DNA of 27,085 nt. Source: Coptodactyla brooksi. Lineage: Eukaryota; Arthropoda; Insecta; Coleoptera; Scarabaeidae. The position numbers were made by a program, and so were the translations under genes. Location of the stretch: contig JAWQRM010000187.1 of assembly GCA_033557675.1 (NCBI GenBank), forward strand, positions 1 to 27,085, in the 5' to 3' direction. The notes below the pieces were generated by a model. The model saw only the letters and a list, made by a program, of their open reading frames with translations. It was not told where the DNA came from and made no database searches. Within the stretch, counting starts at the first letter, position 1. Each line of letters starts with the position of its first letter. Shown here in pieces: positions 1 to 9,479 of the stretch.

Positions 1-299
1 TTCACATCGTGAGAAATAAATTTTCTCTTCAAGTTCTAAAATGTTATTAATGCCATTTTGTGATGATACAAACTCGTTATCTACTTTTTTTTCATTTCAA
101 ATTTTTTCCATTTAAACTTGACGTTCTTACTGCTTTTAATGATAAGGATAGGATTTTGATACAGTGCGTAAATTGCTTCCAAGTTTGCAATGATTGGAAG
201 CAATCATTGCTTCCAAATGAAGTCCCATTTTCCCCCAAAAGTAAACATAAGCTTCGGTCAATGTCGATATCAGGTTTTTGAATTACATGATCGCACGGA
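1..299. other. No gene recognised
   Basis: AT-rich sequence. A 73-codon plus-strand frame at 60-281 has no motif I recognise and its composition matches non-coding DNA. The only structure I see is the small hairpin at 188-209. Confidence 0.5.
188..209. repeat. Perfect 9-bp inverted repeat with 4-nt loop
   Basis: CAATGATTG, loop GAAG, CAATCATTG. The arms lie inside a slightly larger set of TTGCTTCCA / TGGAAGCAA repeats (about 174-215), so part of the hairpin may come from local duplication and inversion of that 9-mer. No promoter or terminator role can be argued. Confidence 0.75.
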
Positions 300-655
300 A
301 AGTAAACGTTCTGTCGAACCTTATATTAGGACTTCGCTATTCTAAACATTAGCCAATAAAAATATATTTTGTAATATATACCCAAATAAGCCCGCAATGT
401 ACTTGAATACTTCAACGTAGGACACAATGAAACACAACATACTAAATTGTTATGTGTAGTATGCATAGTATGCAGTAGAGGGTCTTGATAAAATAAAATT
501 CGGGTATTACCCCATTTCGTGGTTTTTATAAATTTTCGATTGTGCTCCAGTGAAACCATGTTGTACGTGTTGTAGGAAGGTTCTCGCAAATTTTAAATCG
601 TGTTAGAGTGAAGCCGTCTTATAGGATACCGTGTTATAGGAGGGTTACCTGTACT
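300..655. mobile_element. Possible DNA-transposon (MITE-like) terminal region
   Basis: The right part (about 595-655) reads, on the minus strand, as a run ending in CCTCCTATAACACGG followed by a related ATAAGACGG motif. Phased ATAACACG-type motifs like these are common at pogo/Tigger-like and other mariner-superfamily ends. A weaker related segment lies near 318-345 (TTATATTAGGACTTCG). I cannot define matched ends or a TA target duplication, so the limits are approximate. The 87-codon minus-strand frame inside (326-589) has no recognisable domain. Confidence 0.25.
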
Positions 656-1473
656 ACAAAAAAACAAAGATCCCACTAAGAGGAGTAAACTAAAGATCTA
701 GTTTTATAAATGTAGACAAGCGAGTTTCTATATTGTCTATATATTTATATTGCTATAAATCACCAACTTTTCAGTTGACCCTTTATTAAAAAATTACTCT
801 CTTGTTGATAAGATGTGTTTTATGCAAGTCTGTAATTTCTTCTTTAATTAGAACAAAAGTGTAATCTTCAATAATCTTTTACAGTACTATACATTATACT
901 CGAGTTATTTAAGTAATGCAATATTTGAACAGTATTTCTCTTGTGAATTAAGTAGGGCAAATTATATTTTCTTTCAAAGCAGTAATTTTTTTAAACCACA
1001 TTATGTTTGAACTGCTAGTTGTTGGAATTTGTTTAGGCAAGTATGAAATCTCAACCTAATTCATTAAAAATTGATAATTATTTACTTTTTACTTTTGTCT
1101 GCTTATGAGTCATTCACAGAAATGCAGGGATGTGGAAATGATAAAAAACTAACGTTTTTTATAGCAATGTTATAGCAATGAGAAGAGAAATGCGGTCGTT
1201 TTCAAAAGATTCAAAGGGTTCAAAACTAAATTAATTAAGATTGATAACCATATCGACGTTGGTGTATGCTAGTGCATCGTCTGTAGGCGGCTTAACTTTG
1301 TAACACAATGGGATATATTTCATTGTGATCCAGTTTCTCTTATGGCAATGAAAATGGACGCAGACGTATGACTATCATCCTTCTAGCTTTATTTGACAGA
1401 TAAAATGTACATTGATACTTTTATTTTCGGGTTATTTTTTCTTTAACAATAGCGTGCTATATACGGTCTGAAC
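656..1473. other. No gene or repeat recognised
   Basis: AT-rich sequence with stops in all frames. The only local oddity is a short direct duplication (TATAGCAATG) near 1161-1179. Nothing supports a function. Confidence 0.5.
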
Positions 1474-1515
1474 CAGTGTTTCTCAACTCATAGGTCGCGA
1501 AACCAAAGTGGGTCG
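1474..1515. mobile_element. hAT-like transposon terminus
   Basis: The sequence begins CAGTGTTTCTCAACT and continues with TAGGTCGCG and GTGGGTCG. CAGTGTTTCTCAA followed by GGTCGCG is the usual look of hAT-superfamily terminal inverted repeats. The bases before it (GTCTGAAC) could be one copy of the 8-bp target duplication, but I find neither a second copy nor the matching inverted end (…GAGAAACACTG) in the window. This is therefore a solo or badly decayed end. Confidence 0.45.
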
Positions 1516-2241
1516 TACAATGCATTACGGAGGATAAGTAAAATAAAAATAAATTATTTCAAATAACAAAGAAGTAATATTTAATTTTGTCTCAAATACC
1601 TCTATTAGATTTTTTTTCTAAACATCTAATAGAAGTGTGTAAAGAGTAACGGCGAAAATTAGTAAAACTAATGTAATAAGTGGATGAGCACAACAAATGA
1701 ATTAGTAATATGAATAGAACCTAACGTAATAATTAGCTTCTTAAAGTATTAAATTTTATTTATTACTTTAATTTAATTAATAATTTAATATTTATTAATA
1801 TTTTATTAAATTTTCTTGGTCAATAAAAACGTTACGGTCGATTTTTTATATAAATTATAATTAATTTACATAAACCGCGTATAGCGTTATTAAAAATTCG
1901 TAATTTATACATTAAATTAAAAGGGAAGCGTTTTTTACGAATAATATATAGTGAAAGCTCTCTGGGACACTCATGGTCCCAGTGTTTTCGTCTGGCTATG
2001 GAAAATGTTCGCGTATGGGATAGCTCGACAAAATGCTTTACTTGACGTGCATTCTTAAGGTAATGAATAAAAAACAGTTTTTCCGTAAATTCAGTTATAA
2101 TAAATAGCTTTTATCGCAATTTGATTACATAGCTTTTATTACAAATTCATATGTATAAGCAGATATGAATAGCATAGCATGTATGCATATATAGTACATA
2201 CACATGTACTTATATGTATGTACAATTGTACAAAAATAAAC
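1516..2241. other. Gene-free; AT-only tract and small hairpins
   Basis: About 1741-1860 is almost pure A and T (TTTATTA/TTAATTAA-type low complexity). A 7-bp hairpin CTGGGAC…GTCCCAG lies at 1962-1982. At 2194-2223 a GTACATACA…TGTATGTAC inverted repeat sits in a TATG/CATA-rich stretch just beyond the end of the Tigger pseudogene; this could be part of that element's 3' flank. No coding signal. Confidence 0.5.
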
Positions 2242-3390
2242 TTACATAGGTTGAAACAAATTATAAATTTTCGTCTGTTGAAACTTGGCTTGCTTCCATC
2301 TCAACTGATAATTTTCAAAACGGCTTTCTAACTTTTTCAAATGTTGAAATGCTGTAAAGTCATCTCTTGCAAAGCGTTTCAGATGGGCAATTTGCTTCAG
2401 TGCCTCATCATATGATTTTATTGCATCAGGGGCTTGGCCGTTGACTTCGTCCACTTTGTCCTCTAAATCGTTAACTTCCATAGTGTCATTTTCTAATTGA
2501 ATTTCTATGTTGTGATCCTCAGTGTGGACTGCTTCATCAGGAAGATCAATTATCTCTTACGAATGCTACTTTTCGAAAGCCATTTTTAATAGTCGCTACT
2601 TCAACTGCATCCCACGAAACTTTAATGAAGTATAAAGCCTTACGTCCATTAATACATTTTGTCAGCTGTGATGCTGAATTCGCTGCATCCATTTCTGATA
2701 ATATGTGCTTCAAAATAAAGCCTGTGTAATGAACCTTGAAATTTTGGATTATGCCCTGAACCAAGGGTTGACACACTGCAGTTGCGTTTGCAGTGTGCTG
2801 CAACCATCCAGACATGATATTTCGCGTCATCCATAGCTTTCTGTTGGATTTCCAATTTGCAGGTAGATCTTTAATTAAAAGATTTTTGAATGCTCCATTG
2901 ACGAGCCACTTATTACCAATAACTAACAACATCTCTTTTTCCCCTGCCATATTTACACAACACAAAATAGTGAGTCTTTCCTTCGACAGCTTACCACCAA
3001 TGTATTTGTCAGATTTCACTGTGAAAGTTTTATTAGGTAAAGCACGGAAGAATATGTCACTTTCGTCAGTATTGTAAATATCCTCTGGTGGATACCCAAG
3101 CAATATAGATTGACGCTTTTCCTTGAACGACATCTACCTGACTGACATCTGAAGCTTCGCCAGCTATATGTTTGAAAGTAATGTTATGTCTTCTACGCCA
3201 TTTTTGTAGCTATTCATCTGACGCGGAAAATGCAGAGTATCCCATTTGCTGAACTATTTCTCTTGCCTTGGCCTTTACTATCAATCCAGGAATGGGAATC
3301 TTCTGGCTTTAAGCCTTTGCGAACCAATCAAAACACATTTTGCCTATACAATAACCTTCAGGTTCAAGAAAACTGAAAGCTGCGGAAGTT
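2242..3390 (-). pseudogene. pogo/Tigger-family transposase pseudogene (Tc1/mariner superfamily)
   Basis: Reading the minus strand from 3390 down, a CENP-B/Tc5-type DNA-binding segment appears (WFAKA…IPIPG…KAREIVQQMG, then WRRRHNI and GEASDV), interrupted by in-frame stops at 3309-3311 and 3210-3212. A frameshift near 3133 leads into a 195-codon frame (3133-2546) holding the start of the DDE_1 transposase core: IYNTDES (first catalytic Asp, codon 3065-3067), KERLTILCCVNM, LLVIGN and WMTRNIMSGW. It then jumps straight to ANATAVCQPLVQGII, so the block that normally carries the second Asp (…DNCPAH…) is deleted at about 2801. The third Asp of the usual QPLDQG is Val (codon 2759-2761). After another frameshift near 2550 an acidic segment and a helical C-terminus run to a stop by 2242, ending in a PIP-box-like QTKIYNLF. 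The protein is certainly inactive. Family call by motif; elements of this kind have one intronless gene between TIRs with TA target sites, which I could not place. Confidence 0.88.
2254..2277 (-). other. PIP-box-like motif at the Tigger C-terminus
   Basis: The last residues of the Tigger remnant include QTKIYNLF, fitting the PCNA-interacting pattern QxxIxx(F/L)F. PCNA binding by the C-terminus of pogo transposase is established knowledge; binding by this copy is inference and moot, since the gene is broken. Its survival mainly confirms that the 2242-2555 frame is the true C-terminal part of the same gene. Confidence 0.5.
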
Positions 3391-3690
3391 TAATTTTTTT
3401 TTAATTTCTGCAGTCTGTGTTTTCCCGATATTGAACCTTTGCGAATATATTTACAAATGAAAAAAATGTGTATTTCTCCTAAATAAAATACTTCACCTTT
3501 TCGCTAGTTTACGAATTGACATATTTTCTTTTCCCAACGTGTAAAACGTTTTCGAAAAACGTTTTCGTTAAACGAAATTATTGTATTTTTCATTCTAATA
3601 TGTACGTATCGCATGTTACAACTTGTATCGTACGAGATACAGATTGTGACTGATTCGAAAGGAGCAAAAACAGCAAGGACAAAGTAAACA
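3391..3690. other. Gene-free; short ACGTTTTCG duplication
   Basis: Flank upstream of the Tigger pseudogene. The only structure is AAAACGTTTTCG duplicated in tandem at 3543-3567, with a partial inverted TTAAACGAAA just after. No element end could be defined and the short minus-strand frames (3504-3810) show no domain. Confidence 0.45.
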
Positions 3691-3860
3691 ACACGTATAC
3701 TGAGCATAATAGCTTATCAAAAAGGGAATCACCGGGTTACCTGCGATACACACTACGCATAGGAGTGTATAAAAAGGGGAATCATAGAATTCGCGATTCG
3801 TGACGCACACTGAGCATACGGCTATGCAAAAAGGGAAACACCGGATTTAGTGCGATGTTT
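3691..3860. repeat. Degenerate tandem repeat, about 3 x 55 bp
   Basis: Three diverged units follow one another. Each has an ACAC/GTATACTGAGCATA-like start, a middle (GG/CT)-A-T-(A/G)-(C/A)AAAAAGGG, then AATCACCGG-like sequence and an end near TGCGAT or CGCGAT. Units begin near 3691, 3748 and 3804. The core AAAAAGGG(G)AA(T/A)CA recurs three times at 3719, 3773 and 3829. Short open frames across it are by-products of the repeat. It resembles a decayed minisatellite or internal repeats of a transposon. Confidence 0.75.
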
Positions 3861-4029
3861 GTATGTGGTATCACACACTTACAAAGTGTTTTGTTTAGAT
3901 GTTTTGTTTAGAAATGTATAGAAATATAGTGCCCGCGAGAATGCCTTCTATTTCATTTCCTAAAAAATAAAGCTTGAAAGGAATGAATGAATACAACTTT
4001 GTTTTATCTTGAATACAAATACAGATCTT

Positions 4030-4330
4030 ATTGGATTATGAAATGGATGTTAGATGGTACGGGCGAATACAGAGAAGGGAAAAGAAAATGCATTTAAGAA
4101 TAATACCGCAATTAAAACCAATGCAAAATAGATCGAGAGGGCAAAATATACAATGGAAACACTAAGAAGTATGTAAATAGAAACTTAAAAACAGAAAAGC
4201 ATATACTGAAGAGCAGTTGACAAAATACTATGAAAAATGGCGTACACAAGCAGAATATGGATCAATTTACCATGTAAAATGGTTGTACTTTAAGACATAT
4301 TATGTCTTAAATCTAAACGAACCTAAATCT
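4030..4330 (+). pseudogene. Non-LTR retrotransposon C-terminal fragment
   Basis: A plus-strand reading at about 4035-4160 gives YEMDVRWYGRIQRREKK followed by KPMQNRSRGQNIQW. Many RTE/'craniofacial'-type non-LTR polyproteins end with a conserved segment of this kind (RW(Y/F)GHVxRM … (K/R)xxGRPxxxW), so this is probably the last part of such a protein. A second open segment in another frame (about 4172-4326, with YYEKWRTQAEYG) would fit the final WR-containing tail, but that part is less certain. The reverse-transcriptase core is absent upstream, so the copy is a short fragment. It overlaps a palindrome at 4289-4311 and a 16-bp tandem duplication at 4307-4338. Confidence 0.5.
4289..4311. repeat. 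Perfect 11-bp palindrome
   Basis: TTTAAGACATA, centre T, TATGTCTTAAA. The right arm runs into the tandem duplication at 4307. Confidence 0.8.
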
Positions 4331-4338
4331 AAATGAAC
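4307..4338. repeat. 16-bp tandem duplication
   Basis: TTAAATCTAAACGAAC is followed directly by CTAAATCTAAATGAAC, two differences in 16. This is ordinary slippage-type duplication. Confidence 0.75.
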
Positions 4339-4506
4339 ACAGCAGTGATTTGCGTCATCGTGCAATCTACAAGTCTTCTACGTAAGTTTTCCTTTTAGTT
4401 TTCAATTACAATATATTACGTGTCTTTGATATTCAGATATTTTATATATTTCATTCATGTTTATAAGACTATCTATCTAGTTTGCTGGTTAATCATGAAA
4501 TTGCTA

Positions 4507-4719
4507 CTAAAAATGAAAGGTCTCTGAACGCAATAAATCATCTTTGCCTAAGTGAGGGGCGTCGAAATTGTAATATCCTCTACAGCTATCGTTAACCCTA
4601 CGAGCGATAAGACGCCATCCAGTCATCCTTCCGATAACAAATGATTGACCACCAGGAGTTGCGACGGTGTTCTTTGTACATCGTGGCCCCAATAAATAAG
4701 GCGTGTTAGTTTTTGGCAA
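4507..4719 (-). other. Unrecognised 70-codon frame in a locally GC-richer patch
   Basis: A minus-strand frame of 70 codons occupies a patch (about 4520-4700) clearly richer in G and C than its surroundings. The product contains TPGGQSFVIGRMTGWR and CRGYYNFDAPHLGKDD. I do not recognise it. No frame joins it to neighbours, and the opposite strand has only short frames. It could be a decayed fragment of a host exon, an element or foreign DNA. The call rests only on composition and openness. Confidence 0.2.
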
Positions 4720-5019
4720 GCTTTGATGATTATAAATAGCACTTACACTGTGAGTGTCGAGTACCTCGAATTATGTGAATTATTGTGTACAAGTAACATG
4801 GACGATTCAAGTTTTTAGAGCTGCTGTAATTGTTTGCAAGAAAACGAAGGAATGGAACAGTCCTTGGTATAAGGAAAGGAGTTATTTACATTTTTCGCGT
4901 ATGAAATTGTTATGAGAGATGTAAAAATAATAATTCTGCACACATTTACAGTGCCACCAATGCAAGGTACGAACGGCCTAAAATGGTGGGGACGATGTTG
5001 GCAAGAGTAAGTATCAGTC
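4720..5019. other. No gene recognised
   Basis: A 68-codon minus-strand frame (4815-5021) carries no recognised motif. The stretch may include decayed upstream parts of the piggyBac-like fragment that follows on the plus strand, but I cannot show it. Confidence 0.35.
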
Positions 5020-5360
5020 ATATGCTATAATTTGATGATGGGTTTAACTAACGCGTTCAGGCGGTTACAAATTTTCAAGCAACCGGATAAATATGTACAT
5101 TTCTATAAAATTTTTTGTTGCACAGGGAAGCAACTTTCAAGGCCATGAAATGATTCAATAGTGTTTATGGTATTATACAGTGTTTAGTAAAGAAATGTGG
5201 TATGGATGGATCTGGTAAAATCGTTATTACCGATAATTGGTACGCAAGCAGCAAATTTGATAAAAATGGACATCAATATTCTATTTTGTGTCAACCAGAA
5301 TAAGACAGCTGTTATTAAAATACCTTCTTAGCAATCTTCTTTTTTTTGAGAAAACTCGCC
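5020..5360 (+). pseudogene. piggyBac-like transposase fragment
   Basis: On the plus strand, about 5055-5150 reads AFRRLQIFKQ then PDKYVHFYKIFCCTG. This resembles the piggyBac transposase (DDE_Tnp_1_7) segment FRGRxxFxQYxPxKPxKYGxKxxxxCxxxTG. After a frame change, about 5202-5250 reads SGKIVITDNWYASSK, matching the conserved (V/Y)xTDNWYTS block that carries the second catalytic Asp (codon GAT within GATAATTGG, near 5231-5233). The first catalytic motif (xxDE) is unrecognisable, stops follow at once, and the C-terminal part after about 5360 cannot be followed reliably. It is more diverged than the element at 14061 and is probably another subfamily. No TTAA ends are visible. Confidence 0.55.
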
Positions 5361-5670
5361 ACCCAACTTTATGCACCCTGTCAAATACAGGACTGTAAGT
5401 ACATGTTACTTCAAAAGTAAGAAAAAGAAAATAAAAATAGTATATGGCGATTTGCATGTTCCGTCCATCTCAAATGTCTTGTCAAAATTGTGAGGACGTT
5501 ACTATTTCAGGAAAGAGCTGAAACATCAAAGCAAGAAAGGGATACAGTATTAATCTGTGTACCGAATGCAAAAATGCTGATTTTTTCAAATAAATACTTG
5601 CTATTTTATTATATTTTTGAAATTTTACGATAAAATTGATACTTTTTAAGTAAGGTAATAAAGGACATTC

Positions 5671-5712
5671 GTAAATAGCTTTAGGGGTGATGCAAATAGC
5701 TTTAGGAGCGAT
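5671..5712. repeat. 21-bp tandem duplication
   Basis: GTAAATAGCTTTAGGGGTGAT is followed by GCAAATAGCTTTAGGAGCGAT, three differences in 21. Confidence 0.85.
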
Positions 5713-7286
5713 TCATTCAAAAACCAAAAATTGTTTTGCAAATATTTTCAGCTTATCTTTAACATGTGACTTCGGAAGATGAACTTTAATAAAACTCGGA
5801 AATATCTTACACTTTTCGCAAAACTTCAAAAATCAGACATCTGCCTCAATTAGCCTAATCTTACTATTAACCTTAATGTAATGACTATGCTTAAGTAATA
5901 TACTTACTATACTAAATAAATCTACTAAATTGTGGGTTTGGAATCTTTGGTTTTGGAGAAAAGTTAATCAAGGCTTATCACTTAACCAAATCAGGAAGTT
6001 TACTGCTCGACGCACGTTTAGCTGACCATGTCAGCATCATCGGGAGCGACCAAAAACAAAAGGACAACGTGCATTTCTCAGTAAATTATATACTTTGTAT
6101 GGATTTTTTTCATCAACTTATGGATCGACAAGTCGTGAATCTTCGTTCAGTAATAGAAGTTAAATTAACTTCAAATTCCAAAATATGGATAGCTGATAAT
6201 TGAAAAACGAGACTGTAATATGTGCATCATTTCAAAACAACCAATTAAAATTGCTTAAAAGCTTGATTTTTACAGATGGAAAATGACCTATTACGTTACA
6301 TGTTTCGATTGTTGTGAAAATTTAACGAATGAAAACATTAAATCATCTCACTTGTAGAATTTCGAAATATAGAATTTCCTCAAAACAAATTCAACCATTT
6401 GAAAGAAACACAAAAAATTACATCGATCGCGTCAGAAGGTGTTTAAAAGATAGAAAAGGGTTTTAGATTATTAAATGGTTGAAAATATTAAACAGAGACA
6501 GAGAGATAGAGTCATTCTTGTGCAATGGAGGCTGTTAAACTCACTACGAAAAAAATGAAAAACTTCATGACATCCTTTTTGTCAATCTTTGCCAATCTTA
6601 GCCACATCTTATGATAGGAGAGTATATAGTATGATATAATATTCAACATTATAAATAAAATGATTCAACAAAATAAGCGGAATTGGAGGATTTGTGTTGG
6701 AATAAACACGGATGGTTAATTACGTATACAAAGACCAACTGAAATTTTGCAGAGCTGCTGGATGCAGCAGTAAAAATCATAATCTGTATTAAAGGCTGTC
6801 TTTTAAATGTCTGCGAAGAAATGGGTAGTAACCCTACACAATTTTTTGTATATCGGTGTCCGTTTTCTTTTTCCATCCAAAAGTGTAACTCATTTACTTG
6901 AATGTCAGAATAAACTGCGGATTTTTTTCAATGACTGTTGCATGAAACAAAGTTTTCATGATTGGCAGATATATTTATTGTTTTAAATAACCTTAATTTG
7001 TTCTTTCAAGGCAAGGAAAAAGTGACAATAGAGAATTTGATGAAAGTTTAAATGAACAAATCGACGACAATGTAAATAGGTTTTCACTATTCTATAAATT
7101 CCTTCATAGTTTTCTCAGTTCACCCCTTCTTTTCTTATGTGCACAGTTTTGTAGCATTCCTTCTTTTGTCTTTTTATCTACCCATATCCAATAATTTTTT
7201 CTTATATTCTGCTTCTGTCCGTCTGTCTGTGCTGCTTTTATTAAGAAATTATATCTTGATCACCTTTCTTTTACTTTGATCATTTT
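5713..7286. other. No gene recognised
   Basis: About 1.6 kb of AT-rich sequence with only short frames; the 75-codon minus-strand frame at 6649-6876 has no motif. A pyrimidine-rich segment near 7120-7230 includes CTGTCCGTCTGTCTGTGC, a motif echoed at about 7401-7415. I could not read any transposase or retroelement domain in any frame. Confidence 0.45.
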
Positions 7287-7440
7287 TACTTTCTCTTAAG
7301 AGAAAGTATTGCATTAGCAAAAAAATCGATGTCGAGATTTTGATGGATCTTGATGAATTAGGCTTTTTGTAGTCAATCTATGCTATTTTTGGTGGTTGGT
7401 CTGTCCGTCCGTATGTGTATCGTTTCTAGATTGCCACGTT
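7287..7440. mobile_element. Palindrome plus repeat-like segment, possible MITE
   Basis: It begins with the perfect 22-bp palindrome TACTTTCTCTTAAGAGAAAGTA (7287-7308). This is followed by a segment with AAAAAATCGATGTCGAGATTTTGATG and, near 7400, GGTCTGTCCGTCCGTATGTG. From memory, this combination looks like a dispersed insect repeat, but I cannot name it, and only one copy is in this window. Borders are guesses apart from the palindrome. Confidence 0.25.
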
Positions 7441-7802
7441 AGACTGAGTAAAACAATACTTTACATACAAACTAATTACTATATAATCTGGTCACAATAT
7501 GGATTTGGTAAAAATTGTACATATAGTTGAGGTACTTAACCAAAAAATTTTTTGATTTTTTTACAACTTTGTTTAACAAAACATATTTTTGTAATCTACA
7601 TAAAATTGTGAGTAAAAAACTGTAAGGATAGTACATGCTTAAAATCAACAGTTCTCGAATTATCATAATTGATAAAAATATAGTCCTATGGAGCAAGAGG
7701 GTGTTTCGTTCCTAATCTCGGGCATTGCTATCTTTAGAAAAAAATGTTTCAAATAAAGGTTGCATGACATCGAACTCTTCACAATTTGAAACACTTTTCG
7801 AA
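7441..7802. other. No gene recognised
   Basis: The 74-codon minus-strand frame at 7472-7696 is rich in Leu, Ile and Tyr, as AT-rich non-coding sequence gives. No motif. Confidence 0.45.
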
Positions 7803-7870
7803 TATACAGGGTGTTCGGTTTATTCTAAAAACTATTCAACTTCAGATTTTTAAGTGGAACAGCCTGTATA
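7803..7870. repeat. Inverted-repeat pair with ACAGGGTGTTC-type end
   Basis: TATACAGGGTGTTC (7803-7816) is the inverse of GAACAGCCTGTATA (7857-7870) with one mismatch in 14; about 40 bp lie between. TACAGGGTGTTC-type sequences are commonly seen at the ends of insect transposons and MITEs. Here both ends are only 68 bp apart, so this is a very short internally deleted copy or a fold-back end. A similar pair is at 16620-16658 and a single motif at 26958. Confidence 0.6.
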
Positions 7871-9479
7871 TTATGATATTTTTAAAGTCCTTATAAGAGT
7901 TGAGGGCCACTTTAATTATTATACATCAGGAATGGAAATTTTTTTCACGCATTTTTTTTACATTTAAACCAGGGGCAAGGTAAGAGAAGGCCATGTACGA
8001 TTTTCTAGTTTTATTTCGTGATGATGAATTATTGCAATGCATTATTTTTATTTATGATTAATATGGTATTTATTGTTTTAAAAGTAAAAATGCATGGTAT
8101 GTTTAAATTGTTAATTTTGTTCAATCAAATGCAAATGAAAACAGATGTTTACAGATGATTACAATGACATAATTTTCTTGCAATTGTGTACTTATGTTTT
8201 TGCAATTAATTATCATCCGCAATATGTTGAATTGCAAATAACAGGCGGAGCTCAATTAATATCGCATTTTCATCTGCTACAGCCATACGCTACCATAAAA
8301 GGTACGCGCGCACATAAATCGAACTGAGTGGGATATGGAAATTACGTTCGCCTTGACCGGCGATAACATGTGAGTGCACATGACCCTCATTAACCAAAAT
8401 ATACCCAAACTTTTTCATGAATTTTACTAGTTTTTAAATTAACAAATTAATCTTTTCGAGAAACACACAGACCACATAACTAAAAAAATAATCTATTAAA
8501 AACAGTGTCAACTTACTTAAAGTTTATCGAGGACTAGCTAAAATGACATTGTGTTTATATTACAACTCAAAAATCGTACAGAAATTATCACACGTCTGCT
8601 AGGTACCGTTGTGTTGGGATTTGCGGTACGAATAAATTAAACCACTTCAAGGGTGGGAGTGTATTCAAAGCTGCGTGGTATTTTACGCTTACGTACTTCG
8701 TAAACTATAATTTTCAAACCAGGAGCGTGGTATAACGCGTTGTTTGCATTTTTGGAACCTGAAATTATATGAAATTATTCTCGAAGCAAGGAGATCGGTT
8801 TCATAACTCTAGTATAAAGTATCAATTAGTACGGTACGGTTATTACATTATGTTTGTAATAACTTCTAAATATTACTGATTATAATATACACATACCGTA
8901 AAAATAGCTGATAAATCCGTTGTGGTCGGGTTTCCAAAATTATAACATGGCATAATATTTTATCGTAGAAACGTTGTACTGGATTAACAAACTAAAGTAA
9001 TAAGTATATACCGTAACAACTTGAAACGTGATTGTTGAATCAGTAAAAACATCAAAACACGTCAATCAAATCATTTTCGAATGATATATGTTTGATTAAA
9101 AAACTTATTTCAAAAGTGTCATACCGTATTAAGTCAATTGTGATCGAATTCAGAATAATTAAGTCCTGTGTTTGAGAGCTAATATTTCTGAAATCACTTC
9201 GTAGAAAAAAATGGAGAAAACAAAATTCAGAGACGTATTAAGGCTATTTTTGAGCATTTCTAAAAGTTATTTATTTATTATAGGGGAAGTAAATAATGTT
9301 TTGTTTTACTAAAGTTGTTTTATTACAGAATTTTAACAAATATTGTGGTTAGACCTTAAACTTAAAAGATATATTTACATCTCTTATTCGAACGAAAAGT
9401 TGTTATTGTCTTATCTTGAAGAATAATATTAAATAAACTATACTGAAAATTAAAACTAAACAGATACATACAAGCACAA
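7871..9479. other. No gene recognised
   Basis: AT-rich, with stops in all frames. A 60-codon plus-strand frame (8145-8327) has no motif. The tetramer-like core ACCGTA recurs (near 8896, 9011 and 9123), possibly by chance. GC is locally higher around 8290-8400 and 8640-8720, without coding signal. Confidence 0.4.

Noticed and set aside
60..281. 73-codon plus-strand frame as a small secreted or membrane protein
   Set aside because: Composition is that of AT-rich non-coding DNA, with no motif and no supporting neighbour.
2793..3077. 94-codon plus-strand frame
   Set aside because: Shadow of the Tigger transposase frame on the minus strand.
3691..3860. CRISPR-like array
   Set aside because: Only three diverged units directly abutting each other, with no identical repeats separated by unique spacers, in a eukaryotic transposon-rich setting.
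5440..5580. Cys-containing reading (SCQNCEDVTI … CTECKNADFF) as the zinc-binding end of the 5020 piggyBac fragment
   Set aside because: Stops and unclear spacing of cysteines; I could not align it with the family's C-terminal Cys-rich domain.
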